Shown here one piece after another: positions 9,414 to 17,754 of a stretch of 64,000 bases of DNA (position 1 is its first letter; every line of letters begins with the position of its first letter). The position numbers were made by a program, and so were the translations under genes. Origin of the DNA: Flavobacteriales bacterium (GTDB lineage Bacteria; Bacteroidota; Bacteroidia; Flavobacteriales_F; PHOS-HE28); contig JADJKO010000001.1 in the NCBI GenBank assembly GCA_016705955.1, positions 744,001-808,000 on the forward strand. Direction: 5' to 3'. The notes beneath the pieces were generated by a model. It was not told the origin of the DNA, did not search any database, and saw only the letters and a program-made list of their open reading frames with translations.

Positions 9414-10379
9414 TCAGAACGCGTAGCGCAGGCCCACGGTCAACACGAATGAACGCGTGAGCCCATCCGGTCGTGTTTCGCGGACCACGAGCGGTGAACC
9501 GTAGGCGGCTTCCAACGCAAGGGCGTCGGTGAGCCGGTAGCGTGCATCCACCGTGAGGTTGAGCGTGAGCCCGTCCGATCCATCAATGTCCACGCGATCC
9601 GCTTCATCCCCCGTTGGGCTGCGGCGGTCCTTGGCCAAGTGCATGATGCCGAGCAGTCCGGGTTGTAACGCAAGCTTACCCACCGGGAAGGCGTATTGGA
9701 TCCGTGCCACGGCGTCGTCCTTTCGCTCCAATAAATTCGACTCGAAGTATTTCGACGCGTTCTCATCGTCCAACCACGAAGCGTGTGTGAATCGGTTGTT
9801 GTTCGCGTTGCTGAACACATGCTGGTAAGCGAGCGCGGCTACCCAACGGCCGTGCCGGGCATTGATCCCCATGAGCAGGTCTGTGGTGCCTAAGCCGGTC
9901 TGGTAAGGCATGGGGAAGGGCACTACCACGTTCAGTGTAGCCGCGCCCACGGGAATACCTGGCGCGTTGGCATCGGTGGATCCTGTTGGCAGGCGAACGC
10001 CCAGCATTCCCGATACGTTCCGCTCTTTCTCTTTTATGAAAGCATAGGACACTGTAGCGATCACATCGCCGACGCCGCTGTTATCGCCCAAGTTCCCGGA
10101 AGCACTGATGTACGGCACCTTCAGTTGAACGCCGAAGCGATCCGTGATCCCGAAACCAATTTCCGGAATGACCTGCACGATCGTGGTGGACTGCTCACCC
10201 ACCGCGTAGCTGAAGGTCAGCTTCGCATAGTTCCTCCGTTCTCCAACTCCGGCGGAGTCCGTGTGCAGTTGACCGATCGGTCCGGCTGTACACACGCCGG
10301 CATCGCTGCAACCCTGCGCACTGATCGTATTGAACGGGATGCAATTTGCAAACAGGAGAAGGAGGATGGTTGTGCGCAT
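9414..10379 (-). CDS. Outer-membrane beta-barrel protein, MetA/phenol-pathway-like
   Basis: 321 residues from the ATG at 10379, which gives a clear signal peptide ending NTISAQ. The longer upstream frame is not protein-like. The mature part has repeated amphipathic strands (NYAKLTFSYAVG, GFGITDRFGVQLKVPYIS, RWVAALAYQHVF) and ends with LTVGLRYAF, a typical C-terminal aromatic barrel signal. It resembles the loosely defined group annotated as putative phenol-degradation meta-pathway barrels or transporters. Cargo is unknown. It diverges from the aminotransferase gene across only 61 bp. Confidence 0.75.
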   Translation of the reverse strand: MRTTILLLLFANCIPFNTISAQGCSDAGVCTAGPIGQLHTDSAGVGERRNYAKLTFSYAVGEQSTTIVQVIPEIGFGITDRFGVQLKVPYISASGNLGDNSGVGDVIATVSYAFIKEKERNVSGMLGVRLPTGSTDANAPGIPVGAATLNVVVPFPMPYQTGLGTTDLLMGINARHGRWVAALAYQHVFSNANNNRFTHASWLDDENASKYFESNLLERKDDAVARIQYAFPVGKLALQPGLLGIMHLAKDRRSPTGDEADRVDIDGSDGLTLNLTVDARYRLTDALALEAAYGSPLVVRETRPDGLTRSFVLTVGLRYAF

Positions 10380-10440
10380 GTTCGAGGGGCCAGGATAAGG
10401 AACGAACAGGTTCCGGAAATGGTATGGAGGTGTCGGGCGA

Positions 10441-11697
10441 ATGGACACATCCTTACACGCGGCTACTTTTGGCGCACCAACGAAAGACCACATGCCAGGC
10501 ACGGAATTGTTCGGTGACGAGGAGCGCAAGGAAGTGATGGACGTCCTGAATACGGGCGTGCTCTTCCGATACAACCACGACGATGCGCGCAAGGGCCATT
10601 GGAAGTCGAAGGATTTCGAAGCGGAGATCGCGAAGTGTACTGGCGCGAAGCACGCGCTGGCGGTGAGCAGCGGAAGCACCGCGGTGAGCACCATGCTTGC
10701 CGCATGCGGCGTGGGCTATGGCGATGAGGTCGTCGTTCCTCCCTTCACCTTCATCGCCACGATCGAGAGCGTGCTGATGGCGGGTGCCCTGCCCGTGTTC
10801 GCTGAGATCGATGAGACCCTATGCTTGAGCGCGGAGGGCATTCGCGCGGTGTGCGGTCCGAAGACCAAAGCGGTGCTGCTCGTTCACATGTGCGGGGCAT
10901 CCGCTGATCTCGACGGGATCATGGCCGTGTGCGCCGAGAAGAAGGTGATGCTGATCGAGGACACTGCACAAGCCCTTGGCGCCACCTACAAGGGCAAGCA
11001 CCTCGGCCTCTATGGGAAGATGGGCAGCTTCAGCTTCGACTTTTTCAAGATCAACACCTGCGGTGAAGGCGGTGTGATCATCACGAATGATAGCGCGTTG
11101 ATCAAGACCGCAGAATACTTCAGCGACCACGGTCATAACCACGAGGGCAACAACCGCGGCATGGAAGCGCACCCGATCATGGGCAGCAACTTCCGCATGG
11201 GCGAGATCAACGCGGCGATCGGATTGGCGCAAGCGCGCAAGCTGCCATACATCATCAGCCAGCAGCGGAAACACAAGTCGATCATCCAAGAGCGCTTGTC
11301 GAAGATCCCCGGACTCTCGTTCCGCAAGCAATGCGACGATGCCGGTGACAGCGCCACATTCTTCCACCTGCTGATGCCCGATGAGACCACAGCGCGCGCC
11401 TGCGTGAAGAACCTCGGAGAGGCGGGGATCGGTGTGGGGTATTGGTTCGACAACATGTACCACTACATCAAGCAGTGGGATCACTTGAAGGATCTGAACA
11501 TGCCCTACCGCATGGTAGCACATGAGCTTGGGCTGCCGCAGGATCTGAAGACGCTGAAGTTCCCGAAGACCGATGCGGTCATGAGCCGCTTGATCAGCTT
11601 CAACATCCGAGTGACGTGGACGGAAGCGGAGTTGGATGCGATGCTCGTGAAGATGGAAGGAGCTGTGAGGAGGGCGATGGAAGGTGTTGCCGCGTGA
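10441..11697 (+). CDS. DegT/DnrJ/EryC1/StrS-family PLP aminotransferase
   Basis: 418 residues. Family members transaminate nucleotide-linked or free keto-sugars. A GGAGGT lies just before the start. Visible are the phosphate-binding SSGSTAV segment (76-82), the PLP-nitrogen aspartate in LIEDTAQALG (D174), and the Schiff-base lysine in SFDFFKINTCGEGG (K203). The FDFFK version and the PGTELFGDEERKEVMDVL start resemble the branch annotated as KdnA-like, which makes 8-amino-Kdo; that sub-assignment is tentative. Its stop codon overlaps a possible GTG just before the permease start, so the two are probably cotranscribed. Confidence 0.88.
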   Translation: MDTSLHAATFGAPTKDHMPGTELFGDEERKEVMDVLNTGVLFRYNHDDARKGHWKSKDFEAEIAKCTGAKHALAVSSGSTAVSTMLAACGVGYGDEVVVPPFTFIATIESVLMAGALPVFAEIDETLCLSAEGIRAVCGPKTKAVLLVHMCGASADLDGIMAVCAEKKVMLIEDTAQALGATYKGKHLGLYGKMGSFSFDFFKINTCGEGGVIITNDSALIKTAEYFSDHGHNHEGNNRGMEAHPIMGSNFRMGEINAAIGLAQARKLPYIISQQRKHKSIIQERLSKIPGLSFRKQCDDAGDSATFFHLLMPDETTARACVKNLGEAGIGVGYWFDNMYHYIKQWDHLKDLNMPYRMVAHELGLPQDLKTLKFPKTDAVMSRLISFNIRVTWTEAELDAMLVKMEGAVRRAMEGVAA

Positions 11698-11699
11698 CC

Positions 11700-13460
11700 A
11701 TGACCCCTGATCGAACCATGCACAGTCCGAAAAAGCTCGGTGCTCTCGCGGCAACCGCCATCTGCGGGAACGACATCACCAGCAGTTGCCTTTACGTGAG
11801 TGCGCTGACCATTGGCTACGCGGGGCCATGGGCCTTTGTCGCGTTGGCGCTTGTGGCCGGTGTGCTCTTCCTCTACCGGAAGATCTATGGTGAAGTGGTC
11901 GGCGCGTTACCCTTGAACGGTGGAGCGTACAACGTACTGCTCAATACCACCAACAAGACGAACGCGAGTGTGGCTGCCTGTCTCACGATCCTCAGCTACA
12001 TGGCCACAGCGGTGATCAGCGCCACCGAGGCCATGCACTACCTGCACAACCTGGTGGAAGGACTGCCGCTCATCAAGGCGACCATCGGTGTCCTTGTCGT
12101 TTTCCTTCTGTTGACCATCGGGGGGATCGGGGAATCGGCCATCGTTGCGATCATCATTTTCATTACGCACCTGGCGACCATGGGGCTGCTCTTGGTCGGT
12201 GGTGCGTTCTTCCGGGCCACGCATGATCTGTCCATCGCCAGCTTGAACTTCTCGGCACCACTTCCAGGAGGAGCAGGAATTGCGACCGCCTTGTTCTTCG
12301 GGTTCGGCGCGGCCATGCTTGGGGTGAGCGGCTTCGAGAGCTCGGCCAACTTCGTGGAGGAACAGGCGCCGGGTGTTTTCCGCAAGACCCTGCGCAACAT
12401 GTGGCTCGCGGTCACCATCATCAATCCGCTGATGGCGCTCCTTGCAGTGATGCTTCTTCCGCTCGCCAAAGTGGGTGAGAACTCCAATGCGCTGCTCTCG
12501 TTCATGGGCATGGAGATCGGTGGTCCGTGGCTTTCCACGGCGATCTCCATCGATGCGGTCCTTGTGCTTTGCGGGGCCGTGCTCACCAGCTTCGTGGGTG
12601 TGGGCGGATTGATGCGCCGGATGACGCTCGATCGCGTGCTTCCTCAATTCCTTCTGAAGGAGAACAAGCGAGGCAGTTCACCGCGCATCCTGATCCTGTT
12701 CTTCCTGCTCTGCCTGTCGGTCCTGATGATCACCAACGGTGAGGTCGGCGCATTGGCCGGCGTCTATACCATCTCCTTCCTCACCGTGATGGCCTTCTTC
12801 GCCTATGGGAATTTCCTCCTGAAGATCACCCGGTCCCGGTTGCCCCGCCCGGAATCCGCTGCGCCCTTCGTGGTCGCCATTGCACTGATGGCGGTGGTGG
12901 TGGCGCTCTATGCGAACGTGCGCTTGCATCCGGAACTGCTCGTGGTCTTCCTGCAATACTTCATCCCCGCGATGCTGACCATCTACATCTTCCTGAAACG
13001 GAACGTGATCCTGGAGTACCTGATGGTGGTGGTCTCCAGTTTCCTGGATTCGCTTCAACACCTCGCTGCGGCGAGCCGCTTGCGACTCTCGCGCACGATC
13101 CGGGAACTCACCCAGCAGGAGTTCGTGTACTTCACCAAAGGGGATGATATCTCCGTGATCAACCGCGTGATGATGTACGTGGAGGACAACGAGATCACCA
13201 AGAAACTGCGCGTCGTGACCGTGCTGAAGGATGATCAGGAGGTGTCACAGGATTTCCTGAACGACATCGCAGTGCTCGATCGTGTGTACCCGGATATCGA
13301 TATCGACTTCATCAGCTTGCGCGGCATCTTCGGACCTGAACTGGTGGAGCAACTCAGCAACGACTGGAAGATCCCGAAGAACTTCATGTTCATCGGCTCA
13401 CCCGGAGATCATTTCCCTTATCGTGTGGCCGATCTCGGCGGCGTGCGCCTGATCATTTGA
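11700..13460 (+). CDS. APC-superfamily amino acid permease with soluble C-terminal domain
   Basis: 586 residues from the ATG at 11700 (a second ATG at 11718 is possible). The first ~430 residues hold about 12 hydrophobic segments, with the APC signature ICGNDITSSCLYVSALTIGYAGP near the N-terminus. Residues after about 440 are soluble and mixed alpha/beta (FVYFTKGDDISVINRVMMYVEDNEITKK), ending DLGGVRLII; this part may be regulatory. The start sits directly at the stop of the aminotransferase gene. The substrate cannot be read from the sequence. Confidence 0.85.
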   Translation: MTPDRTMHSPKKLGALAATAICGNDITSSCLYVSALTIGYAGPWAFVALALVAGVLFLYRKIYGEVVGALPLNGGAYNVLLNTTNKTNASVAACLTILSYMATAVISATEAMHYLHNLVEGLPLIKATIGVLVVFLLLTIGGIGESAIVAIIIFITHLATMGLLLVGGAFFRATHDLSIASLNFSAPLPGGAGIATALFFGFGAAMLGVSGFESSANFVEEQAPGVFRKTLRNMWLAVTIINPLMALLAVMLLPLAKVGENSNALLSFMGMEIGGPWLSTAISIDAVLVLCGAVLTSFVGVGGLMRRMTLDRVLPQFLLKENKRGSSPRILILFFLLCLSVLMITNGEVGALAGVYTISFLTVMAFFAYGNFLLKITRSRLPRPESAAPFVVAIALMAVVVALYANVRLHPELLVVFLQYFIPAMLTIYIFLKRNVILEYLMVVVSSFLDSLQHLAAASRLRLSRTIRELTQQEFVYFTKGDDISVINRVMMYVEDNEITKKLRVVTVLKDDQEVSQDFLNDIAVLDRVYPDIDIDFISLRGIFGPELVEQLSNDWKIPKNFMFIGSPGDHFPYRVADLGGVRLII

Positions 13461-13466
13461 GGTGAA

Positions 13467-13514
13467 CGAACGAAGCCGGTGATCGCTGTGCAAGCGTTCA
13501 CCGGCTTTCGCTCG
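13467..13514. terminator. Bidirectional hairpin terminator
   Basis: AAGCCGGTGA near 13473-13482 pairs with TCACCGGCTT near 13498-13507. The hairpin lies between the convergent ends of the permease gene and the His/Cys-repeat gene, so it could serve both. Confidence 0.65.
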
Positions 13515-13531
13515 TTGAGGTGTCGTGCGGT

Positions 13532-13996
13532 CTACTTCTTCCGCTCACGCATGTGTGCGCACGTCGCATCGCACGTGTGGCCTTTCTCACCGTGCATGTA
13601 GGCATGCTTGCCATCCTTGCAGGCTGCGGTACACACGTGGGCCTTCATTTCGCCCTGCTGCTCCATTGTTTCCTCCTTCGCTTCACCACTTGCCGCCTTC
13701 ACTTCCTCCTTGGCTTCCTTCATCTCACCATGTCCGTGGCCTTCATGTCCGGTCATCGCGGCGCGATGCATCTTCATGCACTCCTCGGTACAGGCGTGCC
13801 CTTTCTCACCATGTGCATACATGTGCTTGCCATCCACGCAGGCTGCGGTGCAGGTGTGTTCCTTCAGCAACTCCACCGTACCTGTTGTTGTCGATGTGGC
13901 AGCTGGTTTCTCCTTCGCCGGAGGTGTGGTCCTGTCCTGCGCTTGGGTCGTTCCCAGGAACATCAACATGGCCGGTATCATCATCAGGGTCTTCAT
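13532..13996 (-). CDS. Secreted protein with two His/Cys-rich repeats (probable metal binder)
   Basis: 154 residues with a signal peptide ending GTTQAQ. Two near-identical units, residues 47-73 and 120-146, share H-x-C-T-A-A-C-x-D-G-K-H-x-Y-x-H-G-E-K-G-H-x-C-x3-C. That gives four cysteines and four histidines per unit, well suited to bind metal. A Gly/His and Lys/Glu linker separates them. I know no named family. Periplasmic metal binding is inferred from the residue pattern only; there is no metal-transport gene next door, although a P-type ATPase lies about 8 kb away. Confidence 0.75.
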   Translation of the reverse strand: MKTLMMIPAMLMFLGTTQAQDRTTPPAKEKPAATSTTTGTVELLKEHTCTAACVDGKHMYAHGEKGHACTEECMKMHRAAMTGHEGHGHGEMKEAKEEVKAASGEAKEETMEQQGEMKAHVCTAACKDGKHAYMHGEKGHTCDATCAHMRERKK

Positions 13997-14196
13997 GGTC
14001 GTTGGGGTTTAGGTGTGATCGTTCTCATGTGAAATGCCACCATCATCATGCCATCATTCAAGTTGGGTCGCGGATGATCTCCTGGTTCAGGTAATGGAAC
14101 GCGATGTTTGCGCTGTTGCTGTCGGGAGACGTCGGATATCCTTACAGTTCGTCCCCAAGAAGTGCTGATGGGAAAGAGCGGGACTATCTTCGGAGC

Positions 14197-15594
14197 ATGA
14201 CCAACCGGACGATCCTATTGAGTGCATGCATGGCGATCACGCTCCCGGCGAGCGCCACGCAATGGCAAGTGGGCTCCGGGCAGACGTATACAACGCCCAG
14301 CCAAGTCTCCACGTTGGTGGGCAATGGTGATACGGTGAACATCGCAGCAGGAGTTTACCCGAGTGATGTGGCCCGCTGGCAAGCGAATGACCTGTTGCTG
14401 CGCGGAGTAGGAGGGATGGCGCATCTGGAAAGCAACGGCATGGCGTGGGGCGGCAAGGCGATCTGGGTGATCCAGGGCGATCGCACGCGTGTGGAATGGA
14501 TCGAGTTCAGCGAATGCAGCGTGCCCGATAACAACGGCGCGGGCATCCGTCAGGAAGGACATCGCCTCACCGTGCTGCATTGCTATTTCCACGATAATGA
14601 GAACGGCATCCTCGCGGGCGATGTGAACCCGAGCACGATCCGCATCGAGCACTCGGAGTTCGATCACAACGGCTACGGTGATGGCTTCTCGCACAACCTC
14701 TACATCAATCATGTGGACAGTTTGATCTTCAGGTACAACTACAGTCACCACGCACATGTGGGGCATGAGTTGAAGAGCCGCGCGCATGTGAACGTGATCG
14801 AGTATAACCGGTTCAGCAATGAAGCCACCGGCGATGCCAGCCGGGAGATCGATCTGCCGAACGGTGGTACCGCGTATCTCATCGGCAATGTGGTGCAACA
14901 AGGACCGCAAGGGCAGAACAGCAACATGGTGGGGTACGGGCTTGAAGGCTTGACCAACATCACACCACACGAACTCTATGCGATCAACAACACGCTGGTG
15001 AACGAGAAGACCGTGGGCAGCTTCTTCAGCGTGGCAAGTGCGGCCTACATCAAAGCCTACAGCAACATCCTTGCGGGTGGAGGAAATTTCATGGTGGGCG
15101 CATGGCCGACGAGCATCGATACGCTCGCCAACCTTCGGAGCACCATCGCGGCCGTGCAGTTCGATTCGCCAGCGGTCTATGATTACCATATCACCACCTC
15201 TTCACCCGCGCATCAGTTCGGTTTTCCCGCTGGCATTGCGAGTAGCGGCTATCCGCTGGTGGCATGGGAGGAATACGTGCATCCGGTCAGCAACATCACG
15301 CGCTGCATGCATGCGACGTTGGATGCCGGAGCCTTCGGGACGTGTACGACGGGGATCGCTCCGGACCGTAGCGCCACAAGGATCACAGTGTGGCCGGATC
15401 CGGCGCGTGAGGTGGTGTACGTTGCTGATGTGGTTCCCACTGCACTCGTGCGCGTCTACGGTCCAACAGGACAGCTCGTCACCGTGCCTTTCACACAACA
15501 GGGCGAGCGGATGGAACTCCGCACCGCCGCGTTGCCGAGCGGTTTGTACTTCTTGCGTATTGACGAGCGGTCGTTCCCCTTCGTGATCGAGTAG
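14197..15594 (+). CDS. Secreted parallel beta-helix protein with T9SS sorting domain
   Basis: 465 residues from the ATG at 14197, which gives a signal peptide ending PASATQ. The open frame continues 31 codons upstream without protein-like content. Residues 20-340 look like a right-handed beta-helix (RIEHSEFDHNGYGDGFSHNLYI, NVIEYNRFSN), as in pectate-lyase-like surface proteins. A type A sorting domain follows (ATRITVWPDPAREVVYVADV ... LPSGLYFLRIDE). No catalytic site can be named, so a role in binding or cleaving polysaccharide is only inferred. Confidence 0.82.
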   Translation: MTNRTILLSACMAITLPASATQWQVGSGQTYTTPSQVSTLVGNGDTVNIAAGVYPSDVARWQANDLLLRGVGGMAHLESNGMAWGGKAIWVIQGDRTRVEWIEFSECSVPDNNGAGIRQEGHRLTVLHCYFHDNENGILAGDVNPSTIRIEHSEFDHNGYGDGFSHNLYINHVDSLIFRYNYSHHAHVGHELKSRAHVNVIEYNRFSNEATGDASREIDLPNGGTAYLIGNVVQQGPQGQNSNMVGYGLEGLTNITPHELYAINNTLVNEKTVGSFFSVASAAYIKAYSNILAGGGNFMVGAWPTSIDTLANLRSTIAAVQFDSPAVYDYHITTSSPAHQFGFPAGIASSGYPLVAWEEYVHPVSNITRCMHATLDAGAFGTCTTGIAPDRSATRITVWPDPAREVVYVADVVPTALVRVYGPTGQLVTVPFTQQGERMELRTAALPSGLYFLRIDERSFPFVIE

Positions 15595-15663
15595 GAGGGA
15601 GCTGACGGTGCTCAGTCCTGCGCTGGCGCGGGCCTGATACCTTGGATCAAGGACCGATCACCA

Positions 15664-16002
15664 ATGACCGACCGCACCAAGCTCACTGCCATCAAGAGCC
15701 TCCACACCGCGATCTGGCTCTTCTTCAACGGGGTCATCTTCTACATGCTGTACGCGGTGATCATGGATCGTATCGACCGATGGTTCTGGATCGCCTTGGG
15801 CTTGATCGGGCTGGAGGTGCTGGCTCTGTTACTCTTCCGCTGGTCCTGCCCGCTCACGGTGGTCGCACGGAGATACTCCGCATCCACCAAAGCCAACTTC
15901 GATATCTACCTACCGCATTGGCTGGCGAAGTACAACAAGGAGATCTACACCGTGATCATGGCCGCGGTGCTCCTTGGCATGGTCGTCCGTCTTGCTTCGT
16001 GA
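15664..16002 (+). CDS. Small membrane protein, DUF2784-like
   Basis: 112 residues with three clear membrane segments (about 17-36, 41-59 and 94-110). A conserved-looking loop, FRWSCPLTVVARRYSAS, resembles DUF2784 proteins. Function unknown. Its TGA stop (16000-16002) abuts the stop of the convergent gene exactly, leaving no space for a separate terminator. Confidence 0.65.
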   Translation: MTDRTKLTAIKSLHTAIWLFFNGVIFYMLYAVIMDRIDRWFWIALGLIGLEVLALLLFRWSCPLTVVARRYSASTKANFDIYLPHWLAKYNKEIYTVIMAAVLLGMVVRLAS

Positions 16003-17505
16003 TCACTCGCGCACCACGCGGATCCTTTCACGGAGCTCGGGCAATTCGATCACGTACAGACCGGGTGAAAGCACGGATAGATCAACGCCGTTCGCGTAAC
16101 GGCCTTGCAACACCATGCGCCCGCTTGCCGAAAGAACCCGGTACGCAGCACCCGGTAACCGGTCCGATCCAGAAAGTCGCACCGGCCCGGTGGTGGGATC
16201 CGGGAAAGCGACGAGTTCGCTGCCCGGTGACGATCCCTCCGCAATACCGCTGAACGTACACGTTGGTGCCCATCCGAGTTCCGGCGTACGCGGATGATGG
16301 ATCAGCGGAGAAGTGCTGGGGGTGAACGCCGTGACCGTCGCTGCCAAGGTGGTTACTGGTGGATCCAAGATGCTGGCCGTGAGGTTGGCGTTGTCCGTGA
16401 ACCCGCAGCCCTCGCCGTTCGCATCCAATTCGATGCGGGTGAACGCACCGTTCACGAGTACCGTGCTTCCGCTCATGGCGAACCGCGCGAAACGATCATC
16501 GATGTACAGTTTGCTCCAAAGCGGTTGGCCGTTGGGATCAAGTTTGGCGAGGATCCCCAGATAATTCGCGTTCGACCCGCACACCAACAGATCTCCGCCG
16601 GGCAGTTCGTGTACATCGGCGAGGAATAGCCCGGTGCTGATGTCCTCCAGTTTGCGGCACCAGATGATCGTGCCCGCAGGATCGATCTTCATCAGTACCC
16701 CGAAGAACGCGGAGCCGAGTGTGGCATAGCCGGACACTACATAGTTGCCGTCGGCCGTCGCCGTGAGCCCATAGAATTCCTGCGTGAAGTCGCCACCCAG
16801 TTCATAGTACTTCATCCAATTCACGGAACCCGGGTCATTCATGAAGAGCATGGCTTGGAGGTGATCCGGTGCGGCATCCGGCCTTCCGGTTCCACACACC
16901 AGGTGCTTCATCGGATCGGTGGTGGGCAGCGCGTTGTACACCCTGAATTGCGCCGCAGCGCTGATCCGCGTCCCTGAAAATGTGGTGCCCGTTGCTTCAC
17001 CTTCCACGCGGTACACATGATCATCATAGGTGCCGCCGGGATAGGAATAGAGTGAGAAATCCGGACCGCGCGGCAGGATGCGGATCACTTGGTCCTGATC
17101 GAAGGTGCCGAAGTTGTCGATGTACTTGTACCACTGCACAGCGCCCGTGAGAGAGGTCTTGAACAGACAGGGAAGCGATTGCGAACTGTAGTAGTTGGTG
17201 CCGCCGATGAGGAAGCCATCATTCAACTTCTCCGCATCATTGAAGAAGGTCAAGGGCGATTGCAAGCGGTAGCTCACCGAACTCAACGTGGACTGGTCCG
17301 CAGCGGTGAACAGCAGTTCCACGCGGCTGGAGTCGTAACCGAACGCACGGTCGCACACGTTCGCGGTCAGGCCTCCACCAAGATCAAGCGGACGGAAGCT
17401 CCGCGTGATGTAGGGCGGGTTGAGGACATAGGTATGCACTGTTTGCGCATGGGTAGGAGCGCATAGGGCACTGACCAACAACAGAAGGAGGGAGTGGCGT
17501 GGCAT
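16003..17505 (-). CDS. Secreted T9SS-sorted protein, beta-propeller type
   Basis: 500 residues from the ATG at 17505, which begins a signal peptide ending CAPTHAQ; the open frame extends 70 codons further back without support. Repeats of the kind GGDLLVCGSNANYLGILAKLD and DGNYVVSGYATLGSAFFGVLMKID indicate delta-60-like propeller blades. The C-terminus (ASGRMVLQGRYANGVDLSVL...PGLYVIELPE) is a type A sorting domain. Function unknown, probably a surface or released protein. Confidence 0.8.
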   Translation of the reverse strand: MPRHSLLLLLVSALCAPTHAQTVHTYVLNPPYITRSFRPLDLGGGLTANVCDRAFGYDSSRVELLFTAADQSTLSSVSYRLQSPLTFFNDAEKLNDGFLIGGTNYYSSQSLPCLFKTSLTGAVQWYKYIDNFGTFDQDQVIRILPRGPDFSLYSYPGGTYDDHVYRVEGEATGTTFSGTRISAAAQFRVYNALPTTDPMKHLVCGTGRPDAAPDHLQAMLFMNDPGSVNWMKYYELGGDFTQEFYGLTATADGNYVVSGYATLGSAFFGVLMKIDPAGTIIWCRKLEDISTGLFLADVHELPGGDLLVCGSNANYLGILAKLDPNGQPLWSKLYIDDRFARFAMSGSTVLVNGAFTRIELDANGEGCGFTDNANLTASILDPPVTTLAATVTAFTPSTSPLIHHPRTPELGWAPTCTFSGIAEGSSPGSELVAFPDPTTGPVRLSGSDRLPGAAYRVLSASGRMVLQGRYANGVDLSVLSPGLYVIELPELRERIRVVRE

Positions 17506-17754
17506 GGCAACAGGATCTGGTGCCGTGAATGTACAGCACGCATCACGGGTGCAGGAGGATCGTTGTGGACCTTTTGCATGCCCGTGAAGTGATGCGTTGA
17601 TTCCTTCGCGATCCACCTTCCTCCGGACCGTTCGCCCCGGTTGGTTCCGACCGGTGGATCGGCGCAACACGTCCGCCATCGATCTTCCGCCTGAACCGAA
17701 GCAAGGATCCTTCACCTTTGGCAGATCCCTTCCCCACGTATTCCCATCAACACC

